Source: JBOGUF01 sp050696075 (GTDB taxonomy: Bacteria > Chloroflexota > Chloroflexia > Thermomicrobiales > UBA6265). Taken from it: DNA of 64,000 nt. Location: positions 1 to 64,000 of the forward strand of contig JBOGUF010000216.1 of NCBI GenBank assembly GCA_050696075.1, given 5' to 3'. Positions 42,581 to 52,046 of this stretch are shown in pieces. Made by a program: the position numbers and the translations under genes. The notes under the pieces were generated by a model, which saw only the letters and a program-made list of their open reading frames with translations, did not search any database and was not told the DNA's origin. Position 1 is the first letter of the stretch. Every line of letters begins with the position of its first letter.

Positions 42581-43264
42581 CTATCCGAACAGTGGGAAGA
42601 CCGCATACGTTTCCAACTCCGGGTAAGGTACGTCGAGGCGCAGGGTGACAAGTTCGATCTCCGTGACGTCGAAGGTGCCGAACCGGCGATCTCGCCATCG
42701 GGCGATGGTCGCCGGAAGGCGGTCGATTGGCGACTCCGCCGTAAAGTGGGCCAAGGTTGAGTGCGGGAGATAGGCGAATCGCGGTACGGTCGGGACCGCT
42801 GCCAACTCTCGTAGTCGCTGATGAAGCTGGGCGCAATGACCGCGGTCGTGGACGTCGAGGAAGACGGCGTCCTGGAAGGCGTTGGCGCCGCCGAGGCGGA
42901 GGTCGAAGGCGGGCGCATCTTCGAAGGCAGGCATGGCAGCCGCGACGAACTCGTCGAGGCGTTCGGGCTGAATCTCGTCGCGGCGGCTTGGTCGTTCGCG
43001 GACGAACCCCAGTTCCTGCAACATGACGTGCAGAAAGTGATCGGGGTGAATCCGAGCGAACTGGTATTCGCCAAGCGCCAGCCGGAGTTCGTCGAGCGCG
43101 GGTTGGAGGGCGGAGGCGGGAACACGCACCACACACCCGGCGTAGACGCCGGCATGTGATCGCCAATCGGCCATGTCGTGGCGACCGTCCAGGACGTGGT
43201 CGTAGCTGCGAAAGGCCTGCCAAATCCGCCGGTAGGCGGCGTCTTGCTGCCGGGACGCTTGCAA
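42581..43264 (-). CDS. 2H-phosphoesterase-like (2'-5' RNA ligase family) protein
   Basis: The 227-residue protein resembles the 2H phosphoesterase superfamily. The C-terminal His motif is clear (HSTLAHF); the N-terminal one is degenerate (FLHVML instead of HxT/S), which questions catalytic activity. It lies 69 bases downstream of greA on the same strand. Members of this family act on 2',3'-cyclic or 2'-5'-linked RNA ends; substrate here is unknown. Confidence 0.65.
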   Translation of the reverse strand: MQASRQQDAAYRRIWQAFRSYDHVLDGRHDMADWRSHAGVYAGCVVRVPASALQPALDELRLALGEYQFARIHPDHFLHVMLQELGFVRERPSRRDEIQPERLDEFVAAAMPAFEDAPAFDLRLGGANAFQDAVFLDVHDRGHCAQLHQRLRELAAVPTVPRFAYLPHSTLAHFTAESPIDRLPATIARWRDRRFGTFDVTEIELVTLRLDVPYPELETYAVFPLFG

Positions 43265-43333
43265 ATCGCGCCAGCGGGTGCGAAAGAATCCGGCCAGAGT
43301 GACACCCCGTCTCGGCGAGTGGGCGCTGCCGAC

Positions 43334-43813
43334 CTAGCGTTCGATTCGCCGAATAGTGATCCGGGCCGTGCCGCCGGGCGTCATGACGGTCGCCTTGTCG
43401 CCCGCGCGCTTCCCCATCAGCGCCTTGCCGATCGGCGACTCGTTGGAGATAAGACCGTCCTTCGGCTTTGCTTCGATGGCGCCGACGATGGTATAGCGCT
43501 CCTCGTCGCCGTCGATGTCGACGATGACGACGCTGCCGACACCGACGACGTCACCCTTGCCCGGACGATCGTCAGGATCGATCACATCGGCGCTTCGGAT
43601 CATCGTCTCAATGTCGCTGATGCGCTTTTCGTTCATCGTATGGTCGTGGCGGGCGGCGTCGTAGGCGGCGTTCTCGCGCAGATCGCCGTGCGAGCGTGCC
43701 TCCGCGATTGCCCGCGAGATCGCATCACGCCGCACTGTCTTCAACTCTTCGAGCTCGGCCTTGACCCGCTCGAGCCCTTCCTTCGTCACCGGAACACGCT
43801 TTTGTTCGATCAT
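43334..43813 (-). CDS. greA: Transcription elongation factor GreA
   Basis: GreA rescues backtracked RNA polymerase by stimulating transcript cleavage. The 159-residue protein has the N-terminal coiled coil (EGLERVKAELEELKTVRRDAISRAIAEARSHGDLRENAAYD, acidic tip Asp/Glu of DLRENAAY) and the C-terminal FKBP-like domain with SPIGKALMGK. Length is standard. It sits between the RidA and 2H-type genes on the minus strand. Confidence 0.96.
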   Translation of the reverse strand: MIEQKRVPVTKEGLERVKAELEELKTVRRDAISRAIAEARSHGDLRENAAYDAARHDHTMNEKRISDIETMIRSADVIDPDDRPGKGDVVGVGSVVIVDIDGDEERYTIVGAIEAKPKDGLISNESPIGKALMGKRAGDKATVMTPGGTARITIRRIER

Positions 43814-43842
43814 GAGACCCTCATACGAGGCGTAACGGCCTG

Positions 43843-43902
43843 GGCGTTAGGGATGACGACGCGACGTGCTCCTAACGCCTAGCGCCTAACACCTAACGCC
43901 TA
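43843..43902. repeat. GCGTTAG-type repeat between greA and the RidA gene
   Basis: GGCGTTAGGGA (43843-43853) faces CCTAACGCCTAGCGCCTAACACCTAACGCC (from 43871), again an inverted arrangement of 7-8-base units. It belongs with the arrays at 36359 and 40698. Confidence 0.6.
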
Positions 43903-44349
43903 CTCCACTTCCAACGTACACTCGATCTCCACGGCGATCCGCATCGGGAGGGCGCCCATGCCGACGGCGGAGCGAGTGTGGCGCCCGGCGTCGCCGAAAA
44001 CCTCCACGAAGAGATCCGAGCAGCCGTTGATCACCTTGGGCTGGTCGCCAAAGTCGGGCGCCGAGTTGACCATGCCGAGAACCTTGACGACGCGCTTGAC
44101 GCGGTCGAGGTCGCCCAAAGCGGCTTGAGCCGTGGCGATGATCTGGAGTCCGACTTCGCGGGCGACCTGATACGCCTCCTCGACGCTGACGTCGGTCGGG
44201 ACTTTTCCTTTCGGTGCATTGTCCGTCGGCCCGGTGCCGGCGATAAAAAGGAGATTGCCGGTTTGGACGTAGCGCACATAGGTTGCCACCGGCTGGACCG
44301 GCGGCGGCAGTTCGATACCGAGTTCCTTCAGTCGTTCTTCGACGCGCAC
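43900..44349 (-). CDS. RidA family protein
   Basis: RidA proteins hydrolyse reactive enamine/imine intermediates, often from PLP enzymes. The 149-residue protein begins about 20 residues longer than RidA itself and shows the family core (YVQTGNLLFIAGTGPTD, later SAPDF and HTRSAVGMGALPM near the C-terminus), where Arg of HTRS matches the substrate-binding Arg. It lies 42 bases after a PLP aminotransferase gene, a sensible functional pairing. Confidence 0.88.
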   Translation of the reverse strand: MRVEERLKELGIELPPPVQPVATYVRYVQTGNLLFIAGTGPTDNAPKGKVPTDVSVEEAYQVAREVGLQIIATAQAALGDLDRVKRVVKVLGMVNSAPDFGDQPKVINGCSDLFVEVFGDAGRHTRSAVGMGALPMRIAVEIECTLEVE

Positions 44350-44391
44350 CGTACCCTCCCTAAGCTGAATACGACTGATCGGTTGTGTGGG

Positions 44392-45585
44392 CTAATTTTG
44401 TCCCAGGTAGTCGCCGATGCGCTGCACGGCGCGCTCCAGTAAGTCGTCGCTGGTTGCGAAGGAAAGGCGGAGATGCCCTTCACCGGCCGCGCCGAATGCG
44501 ACGCCGGGCGTAACCGCGACGTGCGCTTCCTGGAGCAACTTGTCGCTCAACGTCAATGACTCCATGCCGGTGCCTCGGGCGTCCGCGAAGGCGTAGAACG
44601 CGCCTTCGACTAGGGGGCAATGGATCCCCTTAACCGCGCTCAAACCGGCCGCGACCATCTGCCGGCGCCGATCCCAGGCCGTCACCATCTCGCCGATGAA
44701 GTCCTGCGGTCCGGTCAGCGCGGCGACGCCGCCGAATTGGGCGAAGGAGGTGGCACAAGTGACGGAGTGGCTATGGACCTTGGCGATCTCGTCCAGGTAG
44801 ACTCGCGGACCCGCGACGTAACCGAGGCGCCAGCCCGTCATCGCGTACGCTTTCGACAGTCCGTTGAAGGTGAGCGTCCGCTCCTGCATGCCGGGAAGTG
44901 CGGCGAGGCTGACATGCTGGTGGCCGTCGTAGATGATCTTCTCGTACATCTCGTCGGTAAAGACGAGGAGATCGTAGGACTTGGCGATCATGCAGATAGC
45001 GTCGAGCTCGTCCTGATCGAGCACCCGGCCGGTCGGGTTGTTCGGTGAGTTGACGAGGATGCCCCGCGTTTGCGGCGTGACGGCGGCCTCGAGACTAGCG
45101 TGAGTCACGCGCCAGTTGTCGTCGGGGTCGAGGCCAACCGGAACGGCTCGACCGCCCGCCATTTCGATCATGGGAACGTACGAAACCCAGGCTGGTTCGA
45201 GGACGAGCACGTCGACGCCGGGCTCGACCAGCGCCAGCATCGCTTGGAAGAGCGATGCCTTGCCGCCAGGTGTGACGATCACCTCGGACTTCCAATCGAC
45301 TTCGATGCCGTTGTCGTGTCGCAGCTTGGCGGCAATTGCCTGGCGCAAGGCCGGGATGCCGGCGCTTGCCACGTAGTGCGTCTCGCCCGCGTTCATCGCG
45401 TCGGAGGCCGCTTGCCGCACATGCGCCGGCGTAATAAAGTCAGGGTCGCCGCCGCCGAGGTCGATGACGTCAACGCCCTGCGACTTGAGAACGCGAGCTT
45501 TGTCGGAAACCGCCAGTGTCGGCGACGGCGCCATCTCGCGGACCCGCGCGGCGACGAATTCGCCCGGCGGACGCTGTGTTTGCAC
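44392..45585 (-). CDS. Class I/II pyridoxal-phosphate aminotransferase
   Basis: The 397-residue enzyme is of the aspartate aminotransferase-like fold type I. Motifs: DLGGGDPDFITP, NSPNNPTGRVL with the cofactor-binding Asn, FTDEMYEKI, and the catalytic Lys in FNGLSKAYAMTGWRLGY. It is close to bacterial aspartate or LL-diaminopimelate-type aminotransferases; exact substrate is not decidable. RidA follows on the same strand. The 321-base gap before groES contains CIRCE and no further gene. Confidence 0.88.
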   Translation of the reverse strand: MQTQRPPGEFVAARVREMAPSPTLAVSDKARVLKSQGVDVIDLGGGDPDFITPAHVRQAASDAMNAGETHYVASAGIPALRQAIAAKLRHDNGIEVDWKSEVIVTPGGKASLFQAMLALVEPGVDVLVLEPAWVSYVPMIEMAGGRAVPVGLDPDDNWRVTHASLEAAVTPQTRGILVNSPNNPTGRVLDQDELDAICMIAKSYDLLVFTDEMYEKIIYDGHQHVSLAALPGMQERTLTFNGLSKAYAMTGWRLGYVAGPRVYLDEIAKVHSHSVTCATSFAQFGGVAALTGPQDFIGEMVTAWDRRRQMVAAGLSAVKGIHCPLVEGAFYAFADARGTGMESLTLSDKLLQEAHVAVTPGVAFGAAGEGHLRLSFATSDDLLERAVQRIGDYLGQN

Positions 45586-45782
45586 GAAGCCCTCCTCGTC
45601 CTCGATCCTTACTCATGCCGGGCAAACGCCGGGCTCATTCGTCGGCCAAGACCGGTCCGAATCGTCGTGGAGCGCATGCGGACACCGGCATTGCCGGCAA
45701 ACGATACGCGCCAATTCTAACGCACTCTCCCGTCCGACCGTCCATCACCCATCTCCCATTCCCCGTTTCCCCCATCACCCCG

Positions 45783-45809
45783 TTAGCACTCCCCCTTGAA
45801 GAGTGCTAA
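45783..45809. promoter_or_regulatory. CIRCE operator of groESL
   Basis: TTAGCACTC, nine bases, GAGTGCTAA: an exact match to the CIRCE consensus bound by the heat-shock repressor HrcA. The right arm overlaps the -35 of the groES promoter, so HrcA binding should block transcription. hrcA itself is not in the window. Confidence 0.97.
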
Positions 45810-45824
45810 CGACCATGCTAGGAT
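45796..45824 (+). promoter_or_regulatory. groESL promoter
   Basis: TTGAAG (45796-45801), 17 bases and TAGGAT (45819-45824) with a preceding TGC give a plausible housekeeping promoter about 80 bases before the groES start; it overlaps CIRCE. Confidence 0.6.
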
Positions 45825-45906
45825 ACTTGTCGCAACGAAATGGATGCCGCGCGCCCGTTTGAGGCCGCGGCGAAGAGGGATAGCCGCGGAGGAGGTTTGG
45901 AAACCG

Positions 45907-46233
45907 ATGGCGACAGAAACGAATGGGGCGACCGCGACCGCGACGACGTTGCGGCCGCTGGGGGATCGTGTGGTCGTCAGGCCGCTGAGCCGCGAGGAGA
46001 CGACCAAGAGCGGCATTGTTCTGCCGGACACCGCGAAGGAGAAACCGCAGCGCGGCACCGTCATTGCTGCCGGCGCCGGGCGCCTGGACGATGATGGGGA
46101 TCGGATTCCGATGGACGTCACCGTCGGCGATCAAATCCTGTTCGCGAAATACGCGGGCACGGAGTTCAAGCTCGACGACGACGAACTGCTCATCCTGTCC
46201 GAAAAGGACATCCTGGCCATCGTCGAAGGTTAA
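45907..46233 (+). CDS. groES: Co-chaperonin GroES
   Basis: GroES caps the GroEL folding chamber. From ATG 45907 (GGAGGAGG upstream) the protein has 108 residues with an extra 10-residue Thr/Ala-rich N-terminus before the conserved LRPLGDRVVVRPL. The mobile loop KSGIVLPDTAKEKPQ and the C-terminal SEKDILAIVEG are standard. The open frame runs further upstream through CIRCE, which rules out the earlier starts. Confidence 0.97.
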   Translation: MATETNGATATATTLRPLGDRVVVRPLSREETTKSGIVLPDTAKEKPQRGTVIAAGAGRLDDDGDRIPMDVTVGDQILFAKYAGTEFKLDDDELLILSEKDILAIVEG

Positions 46234-46284
46234 TCGCCAGCTAGCAACGAGACGCTAGCCGCTTCTAGAGGAGGAACTGAAGCC

Positions 46285-47919
<1,635 letters not shown>

Positions 47920-47962
47920 TCTGGGTAGTCATTCGCGAGTTGCCAGTTGTCAACAGACCAAT

Positions 47963-47990
47963 CGAGGCCCGGCCGTTTGGCCGGGCCTCG
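47963..47990 (+). terminator. Terminator after groEL
   Basis: A perfect 12-bp stem CGAGGCCCGGCC/GGCCGGGCCTCG with a GTTT loop lies 44 bases past the groEL stop. No long T-run follows; the perfect stem may act in both directions and separate groEL from the minus-strand ferredoxin gene. Confidence 0.65.
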
Positions 47991-48053
47991 CCTTGTCGTG
48001 CGTGAATACGAGCATTCGATCCGCGAACCGACTCGTACGCAAACCCCCGTCGG

Positions 48054-48341
48054 TCACCCGTCTTCGGCTTTCTCCCCAAACATCGGCGTCAGGATGCGCG
48101 GGAAAACTCGGCGGCCGTATTGCTCGATGATAATGGCCTGGGTGGGGCAGGCGCGCGCACCGGCGAAGAGTTGTTCCACCGTGGCCTGGTCTTCGTTCTC
48201 GATGACAGCGATGCCGGTTTCTTCGTCGAGGACGTAGATGCCTGGCGCGGCGGTCGTGCACTTGGCGTTCGCGATGCACCGGTTTGGGTCGATGAAGACG
48301 CGGAGCCCGCGTTTCTGAGATTCTTGGGATTGGTCGCTCAT
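48054..48341 (-). CDS. Ferredoxin (single-cluster, P450-type)
   Basis: From ATG 48341 the protein has 95 residues. It has three cluster ligands in the pattern C-x5-C (RCIANAKC) and CP (RACPTQAI); the central ligand position of 4Fe-4S ferredoxins is Ala, so a 3Fe-4S cluster is likely. Such ferredoxins serve cytochromes P450 or other oxygenases; no partner is adjacent. The preceding small gene ends 20 bases upstream, so the two are probably co-transcribed. Confidence 0.85.
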   Translation of the reverse strand: MSDQSQESQKRGLRVFIDPNRCIANAKCTTAAPGIYVLDEETGIAVIENEDQATVEQLFAGARACPTQAIIIEQYGRRVFPRILTPMFGEKAEDG

Positions 48342-48361
48342 TCTGACGTTTCCTTGCCGGT

Positions 48362-48607
48362 TCAGGCCGCTGGCGTCGCCGAAGTGCTGGGGCGGAACCC
48401 AAGTTGCAAGGCGAAAACGTCGTCGTGGTCGGTCCGCTTGATGCGCACTTCCAAGACGGCGCCGTCGATCATTGTACCTGGCGGCGGGTTGAAGAGTTGC
48501 GCCATGCCGGCGCTCGATAACCAGCCCTTCCACCAGAGCAAGCCCGGTTCGGTTTCGACCGGGTTGCCGTCAAAGGGAATACCGTTTGACCGCGCATCTG
48601 TTTCCAT
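48362..48607 (-). CDS. Small unknown protein upstream of ferredoxin
   Basis: An 81-residue protein from ATG 48607 (GAGG 8 bases upstream). The sequence (GLLWWKGWLSSAGMAQLFNPPPGTMIDGAVLEVRI) shows no known motif. Open frame continues upstream into the tRNA-Leu gene, which is not expected to be coding. Coupled to the ferredoxin gene by position; function unknown. Confidence 0.55.
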   Translation of the reverse strand: METDARSNGIPFDGNPVETEPGLLWWKGWLSSAGMAQLFNPPPGTMIDGAVLEVRIKRTDHDDVFALQLGFRPSTSATPAA

Positions 48608-48754
48608 CTCTTTGTCCTCTTCCTCGAATCGTCCAAGGCGTCCAATCGCTACCCATTGCCGACGAAAGACCGGTGCGTCAATTGACATATGGCAAGCCGC
48701 GTGCCGTTGTAGTATGAGTACCAGAACAGTTTGGCTGCCGGCCGTCGATTGGAA

Positions 48755-48838
48755 TGGTGCGGACGGCGGGATTCGAACCCGCACGGGTTGCCCCAGCGGT
48801 GTTTAAGACCGCAGCGTCTGCCGTTCCGCCACGTCCGC
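48755..48838 (-). tRNA. tRNA-Leu(TAA)
   Basis: Full cloverleaf on the minus strand: acceptor GCGGACG/CGTCCGC, anticodon arm GCGGT-CTTAAAC-ACCGC with anticodon TAA, a long variable arm, T arm GCGGG-TTCGAAT-CCCGC, and encoded CCA (48755-48757). Confidence 0.96.
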
Positions 48839-48894
48839 ACGAACGCCACACAAACAACGAACGGACCCGCGGGCCCGCCCTGACCGTCACCTCT

Positions 48895-48969
48895 TGGAGC
48901 GGAAGACGGGATTCGAACCCGCGACCTTCTCCTTGGCAAGGAGATGCTCTACCACTGAGCCACTTCCGC
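48895..48969 (-). tRNA. tRNA-Gly(GCC)
   Basis: Cloverleaf with acceptor GCGGAAG/CTTCCGC, anticodon arm TCTCC-TTGCCAA-GGAGA giving anticodon GCC, T arm GCGGG-TTCGAAT-CCCGT, discriminator T and encoded CCA (48895-48897). Confidence 0.96.
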
Positions 48970-49116
48970 GTCGCCGCCGCCCTGTCGTCGGCCTGAGAAT
49001 TGTAGACAGCTACCCTGTGCCTGTCAACCCGCTTTGACGCCGCGATTATGGTAGAACGGTCTGCAATTGCACCTTCCCGTTCGTCACCGACAGGACATAC
49101 TTCGAAGGGGTGGAAC

Positions 49117-50022
49117 ATGACGTACACGGACGTTCGGTCGATCCTCCCGGACCTCATTGTCTCGACCGACTGGCTTGCCAAGCATCTTGAAACGGACCAA
49201 CTTCGCGTCGTCGACATTCGTGGCTATGTGAGGTCGACTGACCTCGGCAACGGGCGCCAAGCGGCGGAGTACGTGGGTGCGCGTGACGAGTACGACGCGG
49301 GCCACATACCCGGAGCCGTATACGTCGATTGGACCGAGGACATCGTCGATCCCGACGCACAGGTCAAGGCCCAGATTGCGCCCCCTACGCTCTTCAAGCA
49401 GGCAATGGAGGAACGGGGCATTGGCGATGGCGCCGACGTCGTCATCGTTGACCACACTGGTGGGCACTTTGCGACCCGGCTATGGTGGGCGCTGCGCTAT
49501 TACGGCCATGATCGCGCGGCGGTCCTCGACGGTGGGTTCAACAAGTGGCAGGCTGAGGGCCGGCCGATTACCCAAGAGACTTCGGAACGGGCGCCGGCGA
49601 CATTCACGCCTCGGGTGCGGCCAGAATTGCGCGTGGAACCCGAGGAAATCCTTGCGGCGAGTTCGGCAACTACACACGTCGTCGACGCGCGTGATGCCCC
49701 GACGTATCGGGGTGAGGTCTACCGAGGATCGCGGGCGGGACATATTCCGGGGGCGGTCAACATCCCCGCGAAGTCGTTCGTGAACGACGACGGGACGTGG
49801 AAGTCACTGGACGAGCAACGCCGCATCCTAACCGATGGCGGGGTCGAACGCGGAGAACGCGTCGTTGCTTACTGCAACGGCGGCGTGACGGCCACGGCCG
49901 TTCTCTTTGCGCTGCACCGCACAGGACATAAGGCGTACGCCAACTACGACGGCTCGTGGAACGAGTGGGGCGAGCGGGCCGACTTGCCCGTTGAGACTGG
50001 GGAACCAGTGGGCAAGGGCTAG
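49117..50022 (+). CDS. Thiosulfate/3-mercaptopyruvate sulfurtransferase (rhodanese)
   Basis: Two-domain rhodanese of 301 residues from ATG 49117. The C-terminal domain holds the active-site Cys in VVAYCNGGVTATA; the N-terminal domain lacks a catalytic Cys (DHTGGHFATR) as usual. The GHIPGA motifs in both domains (near 70 and 210) are present. The CNGGVT loop is closer to thiosulfate than mercaptopyruvate enzymes, but specificity is uncertain. It lies between two tRNA clusters and is transcribed opposite to them. Confidence 0.9.
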   Translation: MTYTDVRSILPDLIVSTDWLAKHLETDQLRVVDIRGYVRSTDLGNGRQAAEYVGARDEYDAGHIPGAVYVDWTEDIVDPDAQVKAQIAPPTLFKQAMEERGIGDGADVVIVDHTGGHFATRLWWALRYYGHDRAAVLDGGFNKWQAEGRPITQETSERAPATFTPRVRPELRVEPEEILAASSATTHVVDARDAPTYRGEVYRGSRAGHIPGAVNIPAKSFVNDDGTWKSLDEQRRILTDGGVERGERVVAYCNGGVTATAVLFALHRTGHKAYANYDGSWNEWGERADLPVETGEPVGKG

Positions 50023-50092
50023 GGACGGGGAACAGGTACAGCATGTCGACACGCCGCTGGCGGACCAGCGGCGCGTGTCATGAGTTCCTGGT

Positions 50093-50168
50093 TGGTGCCA
50101 AGGGGCGGACTCGAACCGCCGACCGCACGATTTTCAGTCGTGAGCTCTACCAGCTGAGCTACCTTGGC
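50093..50168 (-). tRNA. tRNA-Phe(GAA)
   Basis: Cloverleaf with acceptor GCCAAGG/CCTTGGC, anticodon arm CACGA-CTGAAAA-TCGTG giving GAA, T arm GGCGG-TTCGAGT-CCGCC, and encoded CCA (50093-50095). Confidence 0.97.
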
Positions 50169-50191
50169 AAACGTTCATCATCGGGGGCGGC

Positions 50192-50267
50192 TGGTGGGCG
50201 ATAGAGGACTCGAACCTCTGACATCCACGGTGTAAACGTGGCGCTCTCCCAGCTGAGCTAATCGCCC
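50192..50267 (-). tRNA. tRNA-Val(TAC)
   Basis: Cloverleaf with acceptor GGGCGAT/ATCGCCC, anticodon arm CCACG-TTTACAC-CGTGG giving TAC, T arm AGAGG-TTCGAGT-CCTCT, and encoded CCA (50192-50194). Confidence 0.97.
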
Positions 50268-50329
50268 CCGGCGAAGTTCGGCGTGCGGCGTTCGAGGCTC
50301 GCCGAAGTACGCCAAACCTCAAACGCCCG

Positions 50330-50417
50330 TGGTGCCCAGGAAGGGATTTGAACCCCCACGCCCTAAACGGGCACTAGCCCCTCAAGCTAGCGCGTCTGCC
50401 GATTCCGCCACCTGGGC
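50330..50417 (-). tRNA. tRNA-Leu(GAG)
   Basis: Cloverleaf with acceptor GCCCAGG/CCTGGGC, anticodon arm CTAGC-TTGAGGG-GCTAG giving GAG, long variable arm GTGCCCG..GGGCGT, T arm GGGGG-TTCAAAT-CCCTT, and encoded CCA (50330-50332). Confidence 0.95.
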
Positions 50418-50523
50418 AGGCGCCATTTCGGCACGCGGAATTATAGGCTGCCGGCCCTCAAGCGTCAATCGAAATCGAGCCTTGCGACCGATTGTGGATG
50501 AGCATCTTGTCCACCCCACTTTA

Positions 50524-50550
50524 GGTGGGCAAGGTGGGCAAGGTGGGCAA
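50524..50550. repeat. Three tandem copies of GGTGGGCAA
   Basis: A 9-base unit is repeated three times without mismatch in the gap between tRNA-Leu(GAG) and larA. Nothing else is visible in this 160-base gap. Confidence 0.7.
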
Positions 50551-50581
50551 CTAGCACATGTCTCAGAGACTGTGACGTGGA

Positions 50582-51901
50582 TCAGCCGACGATCGCCGGC
50601 GCCTGTACGATCGGCAAGGTCAGCAACGCGTGCGGCACCACCAGGGCGGTCGCCGGTATCCCCACGTGAGCTTTTGCAATCGCCAGGGCTTCGTCGACGC
50701 TCGCGGCGGAGACACACCCTACCGCCCGCACCTGCGCCGGGTCGTCGGCCCCGGCGACGATGACCGTTACGTCCTGAAGCACCCTCGCCATGATGTACGC
50801 GCGCTGTTCTCCCGGCCGAATGCCATGGGCAAGGGCGCGAGCGATGACCGCCCCTGGCCCACCTGGTTGACTCATCGCTGCCTTGAACCGCTGTTCTCCC
50901 GCACCCGTGCCCGCGCCCTCTGGGCACGCGGCCGGAATGATGATGACCCCGCCCGGTCGCACGACGGGCGTTGGCGCGTATTGCAGATAGCTCGCGGCAC
51001 GACTCGCCTGATACAGGTTCGCGTCTTTGGGGTAGCCGACACCGGCGACGGCGATGTCCACCTGGTTGGAGATCGGAACCGTGTACATCGCGGACGCCTC
51101 GGCGGCGAGGCGATCCTGCACCGGTTCCGGCGCACCGTAGGCGATGCCAACGAGGCGCCCATCGTCGTCCAGCACGACGTTGCCGACGAATGCGACGCGC
51201 GCGCTGCGAGCAACCCGCCGCACGGCCTCTTGAAATGGATTGCCGTCGAGCTTACCAAGGCGAGTGCCCGGCAGATCGAGCAACGCCGGGCCATGGGTAT
51301 AGGCGATGATCTCCTCGCCCGCGCACCCGATGGCAACCGTTTTTCCGCCGCCGCTGTAGCCGGCGTACTGATGGGGCTCGACACGCCCGGTCGCCATGAG
51401 CAGGTCTGCCTCGATGGCGATCCGATTGATGAGAAAGGGCACGCCTTCCGGTCCTTCGGCGACGCGCACGAGGTTACGCTGATCGCTCGCATCGTGGTCG
51501 ACGACGCGAAATCGGTCCACGATCTCGCTCCCCAGCTTCTCTCGCTTTTCGGCATCGGTACTGGCGCGATGGGCGCCGACGGCAACGAGAACGGTGATGG
51601 CTTCGTCCGGTACGCCGGCGGCGGCGAGTTCTTCCAGTATCGGAGGCACAATGAGATGGTCGGGGCAGGCGCGCGTGGCGTCGGTCACCGCGATGCAGAT
51701 CCGGCGTTTGCCGCGCGCTAACTCTCGCAAGGATTCTGCACCGAAGGGACGCTTGATTGCCGCGGCGGCGGCTTCCAATGGGTTGGCAATAGTTGGCACG
51801 GTCCGTGACGTCGCGACGTGTCCGGTCACGCCGGGTGGCAGCGTGAACTCGACGTTGCCGCGGCCGAACGGCACGGAGTAGACGATTGATCGGTCGGTCA
51901 T
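50582..51901 (-). CDS. larA: Nickel-dependent lactate racemase family protein (LarA-like)
   Basis: LarA-type enzymes interconvert 2-hydroxyacid enantiomers with a nickel-pincer cofactor. From ATG 51901 the protein has 439 residues: TDATRACPDH near 75 (family D-x-TR motif), AVGAHRAS, YSGGGKTVAIGCAG with the cofactor-linking Lys, and HGPALLD. The family now covers several hydroxyacid racemases, so lactate is not certain. The cofactor genes larB, larC and larE are not in the window. It is divergent from mdh, another 2-hydroxyacid enzyme, across 145 bases. Confidence 0.82.
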   Translation of the reverse strand: MTDRSIVYSVPFGRGNVEFTLPPGVTGHVATSRTVPTIANPLEAAAAAIKRPFGAESLRELARGKRRICIAVTDATRACPDHLIVPPILEELAAAGVPDEAITVLVAVGAHRASTDAEKREKLGSEIVDRFRVVDHDASDQRNLVRVAEGPEGVPFLINRIAIEADLLMATGRVEPHQYAGYSGGGKTVAIGCAGEEIIAYTHGPALLDLPGTRLGKLDGNPFQEAVRRVARSARVAFVGNVVLDDDGRLVGIAYGAPEPVQDRLAAEASAMYTVPISNQVDIAVAGVGYPKDANLYQASRAASYLQYAPTPVVRPGGVIIIPAACPEGAGTGAGEQRFKAAMSQPGGPGAVIARALAHGIRPGEQRAYIMARVLQDVTVIVAGADDPAQVRAVGCVSAASVDEALAIAKAHVGIPATALVVPHALLTLPIVQAPAIVG

Positions 51902-51938
51902 CGGCGCTCCATGGGCGAGATCTGGGCTGTCGGGCTGA

Positions 51939-51966
51939 TTGGATGAAACGGGGCCTATGCTATCAT
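51939..51966 (+). promoter_or_regulatory. mdh promoter
   Basis: TTGGAT (51939-51944), 16 bases and TATCAT (51961-51966) with an upstream TGC form a plausible promoter about 80 bases before mdh. Confidence 0.55.
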
Positions 51967-52046
51967 CCTGGCCCGGTCCGTTCCCGGTGGTTTCCGGGAT
52001 AACTCGATGACACATACCGCGCGCTAAGCACGGCGAGAGAGGATGG

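Noticed and set aside
50524..50550. CRISPR-like repeat
   Set aside because: Three direct 9-base repeats without spacers and without cas genes are a simple tandem repeat.
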